Counted from the first letter of the stretch, positions 1 through 8,494 are shown. The stretch: DNA of 64,000 nt from Pseudophaeobacter arcticus DSM 23566 (GCF_000473205.1 NZ_KI421507.1:3581057-3645056), one strand, 5' to 3'. Notes: generated by a model not told the origin, from the letters alone. Translations and numbers: made by a program.

Positions 1-515
1 TTGACCTCGGGTGCGCCATGCAGCCCATCATTCACCACATCCCAGCCCTGCCGCGCCAAGAGTTCGGCCCGGGCAGCAGCCAGACAGCTGAGCCCACAGG
101 CAGTGGCGGAGGTGCCAAAGGCCACGGCACTGCTGCGCGGCAAGTCCAGGATCTCCAGCAGCCACTTGCTGGCCTGCTGTTCAAGGGCATAGGCCGCCGG
201 GCTGCCATCCTCGGCCGAGGCGCATTGATCCCAGGCAAGCGCCAGACGTTCCGCCGCTGCCGCCACCGGCAGGCTGGCACCAATGACAAAGCCAAAATAG
301 TTCGGCCCGTTGGAGGCCACTGTGGCCGGTGAGCCAAGATCATCCATCAAGGCAATGGTTTCCGCAGCGGCGCGCCCCTGGTCGGGCAGAGCCTCATCAA
401 ACCCTGCAAGCGCGGCAATATCCTGGTCACTGGGAAAAACCCGACGGGTCTCGGCACCCGCCACATAGGTGCGGCCACGCCTGTCGGCTTCCTGTAGCAA
501 CTGATCCTCATCCAT
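1..515 (-). CDS. PLP-dependent (group II) decarboxylase, N-terminal part
   Basis: The frame reads leftwards from an ATG at 513-515 to the window edge without a stop, so only about 171 N-terminal residues are present. The segment SNGPNYFGFVIGAS, the following LAWDQ and the FGTSATACG stretch resemble the N-terminal and cofactor-domain entry of aromatic-amino-acid/glutamate decarboxylase-like PLP enzymes, which decarboxylate amino acids or act as related lyases. A GGAGA ribosome site lies just upstream of the chosen ATG. The catalytic lysine is beyond the window, so the substrate cannot be judged. The gene is divergent from the ArsR-type regulator at 574, which is the obvious candidate to control it. 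Confidence 0.8.
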   Translation of the reverse strand, partial: MDEDQLLQEADRRGRTYVAGAETRRVFPSDQDIAALAGFDEALPDQGRAAAETIALMDDLGSPATVASNGPNYFGFVIGASLPVAAAAERLALAWDQCASAEDGSPAAYALEQQASKWLLEILDLPRSSAVAFGTSATACGLSCLAAARAELLARQGWDVVNDGLHGAPEV

Positions 516-550
516 GGCAGTCTCTCCCTATCCGATTCAATATCGAGAAT

Positions 551-567
551 AATCTATATAGAAGATT
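551..567. promoter_or_regulatory. Inverted repeat between divergent decarboxylase and ArsR genes
   Basis: AATCT, seven bases, AGATT forms a 17-bp inverted repeat in an AT-rich island in the 58 bases between two divergent starts. It lies immediately before the ATG of the ArsR-type gene. ArsR proteins typically bind such dyads over their own promoter, so autoregulation plus control of the decarboxylase is the natural inference. Confidence 0.45.
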
Positions 568-573
568 TACTAT

Positions 574-900
574 ATGAACAAGCCGCTCGTCACCCATCTT
601 GCCGCGCTGCGCGCCCTGGCCAATCCTCACCGGGTTCAGATCATGGATTGGCTGCTGGACCCCCCAAGCCATTTCCCGCCGCAGCGCGATGGTGATCTGG
701 TGGAGGATGGTGTGTGTGTTGGCTTTATCACCGACAAAACCGGCCTCAGCCAGCCAACCGTGACCAGCCACATGAAAAGCCTGGAGCAGGCCGGATTGGT
801 GAGCTCAAAAAAGATCAAGAACTGGGTATTCTACAAGGCAAACCAGGCGGCGCTGAAACAGATCGCCACCAGCTTCACCAGCGCCAGCGAGGCGCGTTAG
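574..900 (+). CDS. ArsR-family winged-helix transcriptional regulator
   Basis: A 108-residue protein of the usual size for a stand-alone ArsR regulator. Residues about 8-25 (LRALANPHRVQIMDWL) form the first helices. LSQPTVTSHMKSLEQAGLV at about 57-75 is a clear helix-turn-helix with recognition helix and turn into the wing. No cysteine pair typical of metal sensors is seen apart from a single Cys near residue 48, so the ligand is unlikely to be a classical heavy metal. There is almost no ribosome site before the ATG, so the mRNA may be leaderless or weakly translated. The stop overlaps by a few bases the stop of the convergent efflux gene. Confidence 0.82.
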   Translation: MNKPLVTHLAALRALANPHRVQIMDWLLDPPSHFPPQRDGDLVEDGVCVGFITDKTGLSQPTVTSHMKSLEQAGLVSSKKIKNWVFYKANQAALKQIATSFTSASEAR

Positions 901-1325
901 TCGGTGGTCAGCTGCGCCGGAATTGGGAACAGCAGATCGTAGGCCCAGTTGTAGACAAAGGCATAGACGAGATAAAACCCGGCAAAGCCAAGGTCCATCA
1001 TCAAGGCGGTCCACAGCCCGATCTGCAGATACCAAGCGATAAACGGCAGCGATATTGCCAGCAGGCCGGTCTCAAAGAGCACCGCGTGAAAGATACGCAA
1101 CAGGACCGATTTCCCAGTGTGACCCAGCCAGCGCATCATGGCGCGATCAAAGCAGAGGTTGAAGGCATAGTTCCACAGGGTCGCCACCGTCGCCACCACC
1201 AAAGCCACAACACCAATTGCATGCATTTCAAGGCCAAAAGCCCAGGAACCCAGGGGGGTAGCGGTCAACAATCCGACGATTTCAAAACTCACCGCGTGGC
1301 GGATCCGATCTGCTGTGCTGCGCAT
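897..1325 (-). CDS. PACE-family multidrug/biocide efflux protein
   Basis: The 142-residue protein from MRSTADRIRHAVSFE has four hydrophobic segments arranged as two repeats. Each repeat begins with a charged RxxHA motif (RIRHAVSFE near the N terminus and RIFHAVLFE in the middle), the hallmark of proteobacterial antimicrobial compound efflux (PACE, AceI-like) proteins. The glutamate in each repeat and the conserved W-N-Y segment (LWNYAFN, VYNWAYD) fit as well. I chose the internal ATG at 1323-1325 over an upstream GTG because it follows an AGGGG site and gives the family N terminus. The substrate is unknown; the prototype exports chlorhexidine and short polyamines. Confidence 0.82.
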   Translation of the reverse strand: MRSTADRIRHAVSFEIVGLLTATPLGSWAFGLEMHAIGVVALVVATVATLWNYAFNLCFDRAMMRWLGHTGKSVLLRIFHAVLFETGLLAISLPFIAWYLQIGLWTALMMDLGFAGFYLVYAFVYNWAYDLLFPIPAQLTTD

Positions 1326-1631
1326 ATGCTGCCCCTGTCCTCTGGCCAAGATGGCGTTGAACCGGGCCGTCCCGTGCGCTGTCCCGCTGTCGCGGGGGAG
1401 GTCGTCCTCTCACCCCGGCACTATATCGCGGGTTGTTTTGACCGCAAGACCACCCCCGGCCCCTCTTTTACTTTCTTTTGGCAGCTTTCTGCTGTATGGG
1501 CGGCTTATCTGAGACACGTGCCCGGCTTCGGCACGCGAAAGCAAGATGGAAGAGGCCGGCGGCAATGGGGCCGCTATATGCAACGGGAGACCCGGGATCC
1601 GCCTGGGAGTGCTCCCAATTAGGATGCTGAC
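1326..1631. other. Intergenic region and pnp leader
   Basis: No gene is supported here. It must hold the promoter of the leftward PACE gene and that of pnp. Close to pnp, GGGAG near 1585 and CTCCC near 1614 can pair around a GC-rich core, a possible leader stem-loop. In Escherichia coli a leader hairpin cut by RNase III mediates pnp autoregulation; whether this one does the same is only inference. TAGGA precedes the pnp ATG at normal spacing. Confidence 0.4.
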
Positions 1632-3764
1632 ATGTTCAACGTTACGAAAAAATCTATGCAGTGGGGCGAAGAAACGCTGACACTGGAAACGGGCAAGGTT
1701 GCCCGTCAGGCAGATGGCTCGGTCATCGCCACGCTGGGTGAGACCAGCGTTATGGCCAACGTGACTTTTGCGCGCAAGCAAAAGCCCGGTCAGGACTTCT
1801 TTCCTCTGACAGTCCACTACCAAGAAAAATACTACGCCGCAGGTAAAGTACCCGGTGGTTTCTTCAAGCGCGAAGCGCGCCCAACCGAAAAAGAAACACT
1901 GACTGCGCGCCTGATCGACCGTCCGATCCGCCCGCTGTTTGTTCCCGGCTTCAAAAACGAAGTTCTGGTCATGTGCACCGTGCTGAGCCACGACCTGGTC
2001 AATGACCCGGACATGGTTGCAATGATCGCGGCCTCCGCTGCGCTGACCCTGTCTGGTGCGCCTTTCATGGGTCCAATCGCAGCGGCCCGCGTTGGTTTTG
2101 AAGGCGGCGAATACGTCCTCAACCCAACCGTCGACGATATGCAGGACCTGCGCCTGAACCCAGAACAGCGTCTGGATCTGGTTGTTGCCGGCACCAAAGA
2201 CGCGGTGATGATGGTTGAATCCGAAGCCTATGAGCTGTCGGAAGCCGAAATGCTGGGCGCGGTCAAATTCGCCCATGAAGCCATCCAGCCGGTGATCGAC
2301 CTGATCATCTCGCTGGCGGAAGAAGCGGCAAAAGAGCCCTTTGACTTTGCTGCGCCTGATTACTCGGACTTGTATGAGGCTGTGAAAGCCGCAGGCGAAA
2401 CCGAGATGCGCGCCGCCTTTGCGATCAGCGACAAGCAAGAGCGCACCAGTGCTGTTGCTGCCGCCCGCGAAACCATCAAGGCCGCTCTGAACGAAGAGCA
2501 GCTGGACGATGCCAACCTTGGCTCGGCGATGAAAAAGCTGGAAGCTGGCATTCTGCGTGGCGATGTTGTCAAAACCGGCAAGCGTATCGATGGCCGTGCC
2601 ACCGACGAAATCCGCGATATCGTCTCGGAAACCGGCCTGCTGCCACGGACCCACGGTTCCGCCCTGTTCACCCGTGGTGAAACCCAGGGTCTGGTTGTGA
2701 CCACTTTGGGCACCGGCGACGACGAGCAGTTCATCGACGCGCTGCACGGCAACTTCAAATCCAACTTCCTGCTGCATTATAACTTCCCTCCCTATTCGGT
2801 TGGTGAAGTTGGTCGTGTGGGCGGCCCCGGCCGTCGTGAAATTGGTCATGGTAAGCTGGCATGGCGCGCGCTGCAGGCGGTTCTGCCTGCGGCAACCGAC
2901 TTCCCCTACACCATCCGCGTGGTCTCCGAGATCACCGAATCCAACGGCTCTTCCTCGATGGCTTCGGTCTGCGGTGGCTCCCTGTCGATGATGGATGCGG
3001 GTGTACCGCTGAAAGCACCGGTTGCTGGTGTTGCCATGGGTCTGATCCTGGAAGACGACGGTTCTTATGCGATCCTGTCCGACATCCTGGGTGACGAAGA
3101 TCACCTCGGCGACATGGACTTCAAAGTGGCCGGTACCGAAGCAGGTATCACCTCTTTGCAGATGGACATCAAGATCGCAGGCATCACGCCCGAGATCATG
3201 GAAAAAGCCCTGGAGCAGGCCAAAGCTGGCCGTATCCACATCCTGGGCGAGATGAACAAAGCACTGTCCGGTGCTGCGGAATTCTCGGTCCACGCGCCCC
3301 GCATCGAGACCATGCAGGTGCCCACCGACAAGATCCGTGAAGTCATCGGGTCCGGCGGTAAAGTCATCCGCGAGATCGTCGAAGTTTCCGGCGCCAAGGT
3401 TGATATCAATGACGAAGGCATCATCAAGATCGCATCGCCCAACGGCGACTCGATCAAGAAAGCCTACGACATGATCTATTCCATCGTGGCCGAGCCCGAA
3501 GAAGGCAAAGTCTACACCGGTAAAGTTGTCAAAATTGTCGACTTCGGCGCCTTTGTGAACTTCTTTGGCAAGCGCGACGGCCTGGTGCATGTGTCCCAGA
3601 TCGAAAACCGCCGCCTGAACCACCCTTCGGATGTTCTGAAGGAAGGTCAGGAAGTGAAAGTGAAGCTCTTGGGCTTTGACGATCGCGGCAAGGTCCGCCT
3701 GTCGATGAAAATGATCAATCAGGAAACCGGCGAAGAAATGGCTCCTGAGCAAAAAGAAGACTAA
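1632..3764 (+). CDS. pnp: Polyribonucleotide nucleotidyltransferase (PNPase)
   Basis: PNPase degrades RNA phosphorolytically from the 3' end and is a degradosome component. The 710-residue length is standard. Two RNase PH domains flank a helical linker, with the second PH core recognisable at [15 protein letters not shown] near residue 396. A KH domain with [12 protein letters not shown] lies near 570 and an S1 domain ([13 protein letters not shown]) near 627. The ATG is preceded by TAGGA. A strong intrinsic terminator follows directly, so the gene ends its transcript. A very long antisense frame over the whole gene is a composition shadow. Confidence 0.98.
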   Translation: MFNVTKKSMQWGEETLTLETGKVARQADGSVIATLGETSVMANVTFARKQKPGQDFFPLTVHYQEKYYAAGKVPGGFFKREARPTEKETLTARLIDRPIRPLFVPGFKNEVLVMCTVLSHDLVNDPDMVAMIAASAALTLSGAPFMGPIAAARVGFEGGEYVLNPTVDDMQDLRLNPEQRLDLVVAGTKDAVMMVESEAYELSEAEMLGAVKFAHEAIQPVIDLIISLAEEAAKEPFDFAAPDYSDLYEAVKAAGETEMRAAFAISDKQERTSAVAAARETIKAALNEEQLDDANLGSAMKKLEAGILRGDVVKTGKRIDGRATDEIRDIVSETGLLPRTHGSALFTRGETQGLVVTTLGTGDDEQFIDALHGNFKSNFLLHYNFPPYSVGEVGRVGGPGRREIGHGKLAWRALQAVLPAATDFPYTIRVVSEITESNGSSSMASVCGGSLSMMDAGVPLKAPVAGVAMGLILEDDGSYAILSDILGDEDHLGDMDFKVAGTEAGITSLQMDIKIAGITPEIMEKALEQAKAGRIHILGEMNKALSGAAEFSVHAPRIETMQVPTDKIREVIGSGGKVIREIVEVSGAKVDINDEGIIKIASPNGDSIKKAYDMIYSIVAEPEEGKVYTGKVVKIVDFGAFVNFFGKRDGLVHVSQIENRRLNHPSDVLKEGQEVKVKLLGFDDRGKVRLSMKMINQETGEEMAPEQKED

Positions 3765-3785
3765 TCTCGTCTTCTGACCATTGCG

Positions 3786-3821
3786 AAAGGCCCCGGAGTT
3801 CTGCTCTGGGGCCTTTTTTTT
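3786..3821 (+). terminator. Rho-independent terminator of pnp
   Basis: AAAGGCCCC and GGGGCCTTT pair around a short loop and are followed by a run of eight T. It lies about 20 bases after the pnp stop. Confidence 0.92.
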
Positions 3822-3852
3822 CGGCCCAAACCCTACCTGTCCGGGCGGGCGC

Positions 3853-3900
3853 CTAGCACAGGCGCTAGTACAGGCCCTAGTACTGGCCCTAGCACAGGCA
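3853..3900. repeat. Four tandem 12-bp CTAG repeats
   Basis: Four consecutive 12-bp units each begin with CTAG (at 3853, 3865, 3877 and 3889) and continue with CACAGGCG-like sequence, differing at one to three positions. Read on the minus strand each unit carries TAG in the same frame, and the unit at 3889 provides the stop codon of the small ORF at 3889-4047. CTAG is normally a scarce tetranucleotide in bacterial DNA, so four in 40 bases is unusual. Confidence 0.9.
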
Positions 3901-4047
3901 GTCTGGCGAGGCCGCCACACCCGCATCAATCACCACGCCATCTTCTTCGATCAGCGGCAGGCAGGCGCAGTCCTTTGGCCAGGTGAGCCAGATCGCAATC
4001 CCGCCTGCGGCCAGGACCACAGCTGCCATACTCAAGATCCAGCGCAT
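3889..4047 (-). CDS. Small hydrophobic membrane or exported peptide, 52 residues
   Basis: An ATG at 4045-4047 follows a GGGAGAG ribosome site by two bases or so and opens a 52-residue frame. It starts MRWILSMAAVVLAAGG, a hydrophobic signal-anchor of about 20 residues. A short polar tail follows with the acidic stretch LIEEDG and four cysteines (C27, C29, C50, C52). No family is recognised. The good ribosome site, the membrane segment and sensible codon use favour a real gene. The stop lies in the fourth copy of the 12-bp repeat, and three further in-frame TAG codons follow. Confidence 0.55.
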   Translation of the reverse strand: MRWILSMAAVVLAAGGIAIWLTWPKDCACLPLIEEDGVVIDAGVAASPDCLC

Positions 4048-4187
4048 TGCTCTCCCTTCCCGCCTGATAAAGTCACCCCTACCCTAGTTCGACACCGCGC
4101 CCACACTCCACAGGAAAACCGCCGCGCCCGCATCTGGCAACGGCCAGAACGCTTTTCTAACGCAGCATTCTGCGGTAGATGCAGCCC

Positions 4188-4937
4188 ATGCATTCACTGA
4201 TCATTCATATGCCGGACAGCGGCAAACGTGCCGCCAATGTGGAGCACCTGCTGTTTGCGCTCCCCAATGCCGAAGTCGTCGAGGCCGTGAACGGGCGCGC
4301 GGTGGCTGCGGATCTCAGTGAAATCCTGCACCCTGGTGATCTGCACAAGCCAAGCTACCCCTTTCGCCTCTCCCCCGGAGAAATCGGCTGCTTTCTGTCG
4401 CATCGGCGCTGCTGGCAGCGCATTGTCGATGCCGGTTGGGACTATGCGCTGATTGTCGAAGACGATCTGGCGCTTGATCCGGCTCTCTGGGCCGATGTGC
4501 TGATGCTGATCAAAGACCAGGCCAGTACCGATAGTTTTATCCGGCTGCCAGCCAAGCGCCGGGAGGTGCCTGTGGCGCAACACGCGCAGCAGGGGGAGAG
4601 CAAGCTATTCCTGCCCAGGGTCATCGGCCTGCAAACTGTTGCACAGGTGGTGGGACGCGCCGCCGCACAACGGTTGCTGGCCACCACCGAACAGCTGGAT
4701 CGCCCCGTTGATACCTTTTTGCAGATGCACTGGATTCACCAGCAGCAAATCCAGACCATCCTGCCCAATGGCGTCTCGGAACAAACCGAGGCGCTCGGCG
4801 GCTCCACCATTCAAAAACGCAAGTCCGGCAGCAAGCTGGCGCGCGAATTCAAACGCAGCCTCTACCGGGCAAAGGTCTCTGCCCGGCCGCAAATAGACGG
4901 ACCTGGGAAACCGGGAAACCTGGGAAAACCGGCCTGA
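4188..4937 (+). CDS. Glycosyltransferase family 25 (LPS biosynthesis type)
   Basis: GT25 enzymes add galactose or related sugars to lipooligosaccharide in the cytoplasm. The 249-residue protein shows the family opening (IIHMPDSGKR..N), the LSPGEIGCFLSHRRCW block at about 62-77 and the ALIVEDDL acidic motif near 87-94, which binds the metal and nucleotide sugar. I prefer the second ATG (MHSLIIHM) at 4188; an ATG three codons earlier is possible. The last codons lie in an imperfect tandem duplication (4901-4934) giving a Gly/Pro/Lys-rich tail that looks dispensable. It faces the FkbM methyltransferase gene tail to tail. Confidence 0.85.
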   Translation: MHSLIIHMPDSGKRAANVEHLLFALPNAEVVEAVNGRAVAADLSEILHPGDLHKPSYPFRLSPGEIGCFLSHRRCWQRIVDAGWDYALIVEDDLALDPALWADVLMLIKDQASTDSFIRLPAKRREVPVAQHAQQGESKLFLPRVIGLQTVAQVVGRAAAQRLLATTEQLDRPVDTFLQMHWIHQQQIQTILPNGVSEQTEALGGSTIQKRKSGSKLAREFKRSLYRAKVSARPQIDGPGKPGNLGKPA

Positions 4938-4951
4938 AAGATTGTCTGGAC

Positions 4952-4970
4952 GGCGCCTATTTCAGGCGCC
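4952..4970. terminator. Hairpin between convergent GT25 and FkbM genes
   Basis: GGCGCCT and AGGCGCC form a perfect seven-base stem with a five-base loop. The stem contains the stop codon of the FkbM gene. There is no clear T-run, so this may be a Rho-independent terminator of low efficiency or an mRNA 3'-end stabiliser. Confidence 0.45.
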
Positions 4971-5616
4971 ACTCCTCCCAGACGAAGGTATAACACCAGG
5001 CACAGGAATGGGTGGCGGCAAGCTGGGCGCGAATTGCGTCCCGATCGGCGCTCCAGGAGGGATCAAACAGGTGAAACTGCACCTGAAGGCGTTTGATCCG
5101 CCCGATGAGCCCGGCATCAATCAATCCCGGCAGCAGGTCGTATTCCCCGCCTTCGATATTGATCTTGGCCAGATCGACGCTTTGCAATTCCGAGGTGGCA
5201 AAGAAATCGGCAACAGAGCGGACTTCGGCAACATAGGTCTGGCCTGACTTTGCCCCAAAGGCAGAGGAGGCATCCGCAGAATCGCTCAGTGTTATCTGTC
5301 CAGGCTCTGAACCAATGGCGCATTCGTGGACCGTGATGTTTGAATTGGTCGAAAACTTGCGGCGCAGCTCTTTGGCAAAGCCCGGATGGGGCTCAAAAAT
5401 ATGAATGATCGCCGCAGGCCGAACCGCAAGGACAACGTCGCTCCAGCCGCCTTCATAGCCGCCGATATCCAGAACAACCGGCTGCTGTGGCAGGTCATCA
5501 TATTGCAACAGATGACTGTCCGAGGCCTTGTCAGCCTTCCAGGCCTTCATCCCCTTGTGCAGCGGCGCCTTCCACGGGTTTCGCTTGAGATCGATCCAAC
5601 GCTTAAGAGATGCCAC
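4957..5616 (-). CDS. FkbM-family SAM-dependent methyltransferase
   Basis: The 219-residue protein has the FkbM signature in order: glycine-rich SAM motif VLDIGGYEG (48-56), FEPHP acidic loop (74-78), and KINIEGGEYD (151-160), the metal- or substrate-side motif of the family. FkbM enzymes O-methylate sugars or polyketides. Beside a GT25 gene, surface glycan modification is likely. The start is GTG at 5614-5616, supported by an AGGA site eight bases upstream. The stop lies in a palindrome shared with the convergent gene. Confidence 0.88.
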   Translation of the reverse strand: MASLKRWIDLKRNPWKAPLHKGMKAWKADKASDSHLLQYDDLPQQPVVLDIGGYEGGWSDVVLAVRPAAIIHIFEPHPGFAKELRRKFSTNSNITVHECAIGSEPGQITLSDSADASSAFGAKSGQTYVAEVRSVADFFATSELQSVDLAKINIEGGEYDLLPGLIDAGLIGRIKRLQVQFHLFDPSWSADRDAIRAQLAATHSCAWCYTFVWEEWRLK

Positions 5617-5834
5617 CTGTTTTCCTCTTCCAGATCACTTCAGAGCCACATCCCCCCGGATAAGCGGTTTTGCGGCAGATGCCAACCAAACAGGCGCTTC
5701 CAGGGGGCTCGGCACAGGTGCCGACATGTGGCGAACTGCCCAAGTGAGAACAGCGCAGGCCAGCCAAAAGATGACTGACCCGCCCATTTTTATTTATTGC
5801 TCGGCTTGCTTGCCCAGCTTTGTTAACCGGCGGC

Positions 5835-6488
5835 TTATTCAGGCGCTTTGGTTTTGCGCAGATAGGGGAAGATGGTTTCAAACGTACCAAACTTCGCCGT
5901 GGCGTCCTCGTTTGACACGGTGGGTGGGATGATCACATCTTCGCCGGGCATCCAGTTGGCCGGGGTGGCAACGCCATTCCCCGTGGACATCTGCAAGCCA
6001 TCCAGGGCACGCAGGATTTCGGCAAAGTTCCGGCCCACGGACATCGGGTAGGTCATCGACAGCTTCAGCTGCTTGTCCGGCCCAATGATAAAGACCGACC
6101 GCACAGTGGCGCTGTCGGCAGGGGTACGACCGTCGGGCAGATAGGCTTCGGCGGGCAGCATATCAAAGGCTTTGGAGACCGCCAGGCCTTCATCCGCAAT
6201 GATCGGAAAACCCGCAGCCGCATTGCCGTATTTCTCAATGTCGCCCTTCCACTTTTTGTGATCCTCAACCCCATCAACGGAAACGCCAATCACCTTGGTG
6301 CCGCGCTTGGCCCATTCCTCGCTCAGCTGTGCAACAGCCGAAAACTCGGTGGTGCAGACCGGGGTGAAATCCTTGGGGTGGGAAAACAGAATCGCCCAGC
6401 TGTCGCCGATCCAATCGTGAAAAGTGATCTCTCCCTGGTCGGTGTCAGCCGTGAAATTTGGAACTACATCATTAATACGCAAACCCAT
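5835..6488 (-). CDS. 1-Cys peroxiredoxin (PRDX6-type)
   Basis: The enzyme reduces peroxides through a cysteine sulfenic acid. The 217-residue protein carries the peroxidatic motif HPKDFTPVCTTE with Cys45, and this is the only cysteine in the whole protein, which places it in the 1-Cys group. The long C-terminal dimerisation region, including the WMPGEDVIIPP segment, is as in PRDX6-like proteins. It is monocistronic, with about 220 bases of apparently empty DNA downstream. Confidence 0.93.
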   Translation of the reverse strand: MGLRINDVVPNFTADTDQGEITFHDWIGDSWAILFSHPKDFTPVCTTEFSAVAQLSEEWAKRGTKVIGVSVDGVEDHKKWKGDIEKYGNAAAGFPIIADEGLAVSKAFDMLPAEAYLPDGRTPADSATVRSVFIIGPDKQLKLSMTYPMSVGRNFAEILRALDGLQMSTGNGVATPANWMPGEDVIIPPTVSNEDATAKFGTFETIFPYLRKTKAPE

Positions 6489-6647
6489 GACGGTCTCCTC
6501 TCATGTCTATTGCCGACCGCAAGGCAGCCCGCAGTCAGTGATGCCGCAACGTTACAGCCCGAGGCTGGATTGGCCAGCCCAAAAGACAATGAGCATGGTC
6601 AATTGGCCCTATCCCTGCGGAACTCTGCCTGAGTTTCGTTGCTCTCG

Positions 6648-6667
6648 AATAATTTGATCATATTATT
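6648..6667. promoter_or_regulatory. 20-bp near-perfect palindrome upstream of the aldehyde dehydrogenase
   Basis: AATAAT, T, TGATCA, T, ATTATT reads the same on both strands except for the two single bases flanking the central TGATCA. It lies about 97 bases before the ATG of the dehydrogenase and about 160 bases before the divergent peroxiredoxin gene. The form suggests a dimeric regulator site; no regulator gene is adjacent. Confidence 0.45.
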
Positions 6668-6763
6668 GCACGTGACCGCTTGCCCCGCCGGAACCGCGAT
6701 GACAAAGTACTGAATGACTTCCGGCCTGCGCGCCGGATACTGCGTCTGACTGGGAGAGTGGAC

Positions 6764-8203
6764 ATGATTGAGAAACGCGACTTTTATATCAACGGTGCGT
6801 GGGTTGCCCCCGCGCAGGCAAATGATTTTGAGGTAATCGACCCCTCAACCGAAGAGCCCTGTGCGGTGATCTCGCTGGGGGGGCAGGCGGATACTGACGC
6901 AGCTGTTGCCGCCGCCAAGGCCGCCCTGCCAGGCTGGATGGCCACCCCGGTGGCCGAGCGTATCGCGCTGGTCGAAAAACTGATCGAGATCTACGGCAAG
7001 CGCAGCGAAGAGATGGCGCAGGCCATCTCGGTTGAGATGGGCGCCCCCATCGATATGTCGCGCAGCCAGCAGGTTGGCGCCGGCAGCTATCATCTGCAGA
7101 ACTTCATTGACGCCGCCAAGGCCTATGCCTTTGACGCGCCACTGGGCGACCACGCCCCCAACGACCGCATCATTCACGAAGCCGTTGGCGTTGCGGCGCT
7201 GATCACCCCTTGGAACTGGCCCATGAACCAGGTGACGCTGAAAGTCGGCGCTGCTGCGGTTGCTGGCTGTACCATGGTGCTGAAACCCTCCGAGCAAAGC
7301 CCGCTCAACGCGATGCTCTTTGCCGAGATGATGGATGAGGCCGGCTTCCCCAAGGGCGTGTTCAACCTGGTCAACGGCGACGGCGTTGGCGTCGGCTCTC
7401 AGCTGACCGCGCATCCTGATGTGGATATGGTCTCCTTCACCGGCTCGACCCGCGCCGGTACCGCGATCTCCAAATCGGCAGCGGAAACCTTGAAGAAGGT
7501 GCATCTGGAGCTCGGCGGCAAAGGCGCCAACGTGATCTTTGACGATGCCGATGACAAGGCGGTGAAGCGTGGTGTGCTGCATATGATGAACAACACTGGC
7601 CAAAGCTGTAACGCTCCCAGCCGGATGTTGGTTCAGAAAGGTATCTACGATCAGGCGGTTGCCACCGCAGCCGAGGTTGCCTCCAAGATCACCGTTGGTC
7701 CCGCCTCCGAAGGTGGCCGCCATATCGGCCCGGTGGTGAATGAGCTGCAGTGGAACAAGATCCAGGATCTAATCCAAAAAGGCATCGATGAAGGCGCCAA
7801 GCTGGTCGCCGGTGGCACCGGACGCCCCGACGGGTTGAACAAAGGCTTCTACGTCAAACCCACGGTCTTTGCCGATGCCAACAACCAGATGGTGGTGGCC
7901 CGCGAAGAGATCTTTGGCCCGGTTCTGACCATGATCCCCTTTGACACCGAAGAGGAAGCCATCGAGATCGCCAATGACACGCCCTACGGTTTGACCAACT
8001 ACGTGCAGACCCAAGACAGCGCCCGCGCCAACCGTATGGCCCGTGTGCTGCGCTCTGGCATGGTTGAAATCAACGGCAAATCCCGCAGTGCTGGTGCGCC
8101 CTTTGGCGGCATGAAACAGTCGGGCAATGGTCGGGAAGGCGGCAGCTGGGGGATCGAAGATTTCCTTGAGGTAAAAGCCGTCGGCGGCTGGACACCAGAA
8201 TAA
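6764..8203 (+). CDS. NAD(P)-dependent aldehyde dehydrogenase
   Basis: A 479-residue member of the aldehyde dehydrogenase superfamily, which oxidises aldehydes to acids. The general base motif LELGGKGAN (Glu249) and the nucleophile motif GQSCNAPSR (Cys282) are both present. So are the Rossmann-site TPWNWP, the FTGSTRAG segment and the late EEIFGPVL motif. GGGAGAG seven bases before the ATG at 6764 fixes the start; the frame is open further upstream but has no better site. Substrate is not predictable from sequence. It stands alone with its own terminator. Confidence 0.93.
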   Translation: MIEKRDFYINGAWVAPAQANDFEVIDPSTEEPCAVISLGGQADTDAAVAAAKAALPGWMATPVAERIALVEKLIEIYGKRSEEMAQAISVEMGAPIDMSRSQQVGAGSYHLQNFIDAAKAYAFDAPLGDHAPNDRIIHEAVGVAALITPWNWPMNQVTLKVGAAAVAGCTMVLKPSEQSPLNAMLFAEMMDEAGFPKGVFNLVNGDGVGVGSQLTAHPDVDMVSFTGSTRAGTAISKSAAETLKKVHLELGGKGANVIFDDADDKAVKRGVLHMMNNTGQSCNAPSRMLVQKGIYDQAVATAAEVASKITVGPASEGGRHIGPVVNELQWNKIQDLIQKGIDEGAKLVAGGTGRPDGLNKGFYVKPTVFADANNQMVVAREEIFGPVLTMIPFDTEEEAIEIANDTPYGLTNYVQTQDSARANRMARVLRSGMVEINGKSRSAGAPFGGMKQSGNGREGGSWGIEDFLEVKAVGGWTPE

Positions 8204-8206
8204 AGA

Positions 8207-8264
8207 CCGTCTCGTCAGAGACGGACATTTTAGAAGGTCGCCCTCCGGGCGGCCTTTCTTTTTG
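8207..8264 (+). terminator. Double hairpin terminator after the aldehyde dehydrogenase
   Basis: CCGTCTC and GAGACGG (8207-8224) form one stem. A second stem, AAGG.CGCCC with GGGCG.CCTT (from 8234), is followed by a T-rich run. The second has the classic intrinsic terminator form. Confidence 0.85.
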
Positions 8265-8290
8265 TCCCCTCTGTTGCCTCTGGCGCCAAG

Positions 8291-8316
8291 CTCCAGGCCC
8301 GATCTCCAGGCCCAAG
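8291..8316. repeat. 13-bp tandem duplication
   Basis: CTCCAGGCCCGAT is followed directly by CTCCAGGCCCAAG, two copies differing in the last bases, in the gap behind the aldehyde dehydrogenase. Confidence 0.75.
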
Positions 8317-8352
8317 CTTCGCAAATCCCAGAACCAATTTACGTAAAGCGAG

Positions 8353-8494
8353 CGCTCCCGCGTCCCGCCCCCGTTCTGGCGCTGCCAGAACAGGGACGGA
8401 TCTTGGGCCCGGCGCCGCGCTTTAGCGCGGCGCCGGGCCCAAGGGGAGGAAGGGTTTCGCCAGAAACACTGCCGACGCGCGGGAGCCCCCCCCT
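8353..8494. repeat. Composite palindromic intergenic element, copy A
   Basis: The element contains a perfect hairpin with 19-base arms and a TTTA loop (8402-8420 with 8425-8443), a smaller stem GTTCTGG/CCAGAAC (8373-8391), a GTTTC/GAAAC stem (8454-8467), and imperfect terminal inverted repeats (8354-8364 and 8474-8486). The block with GGCGCTGCC, the GC-rich inverted repeat, GGGCCCAAGG and a GCGGGAGCCCCC end recurs in the same order at 44559-44647. It is the main content of the 366-base gap between the aldehyde dehydrogenase and the next gene and resembles an REP-type or small non-autonomous element. Confidence 0.8.

Noticed and set aside
558..573. Similarity between the ArsR-gene operator region and the kbl upstream region (an ATAGAAGATTT match near 33985 on the opposite strand)
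   Set aside because: An 11-base match between AT-rich intergenic stretches is expected by chance in 64 kb.
1410..3929. 839-codon open frame on the minus strand across pnp
   Set aside because: It lies antisense to a highly conserved gene and its length follows from pnp codon bias. It has no family signature and no ribosome site.
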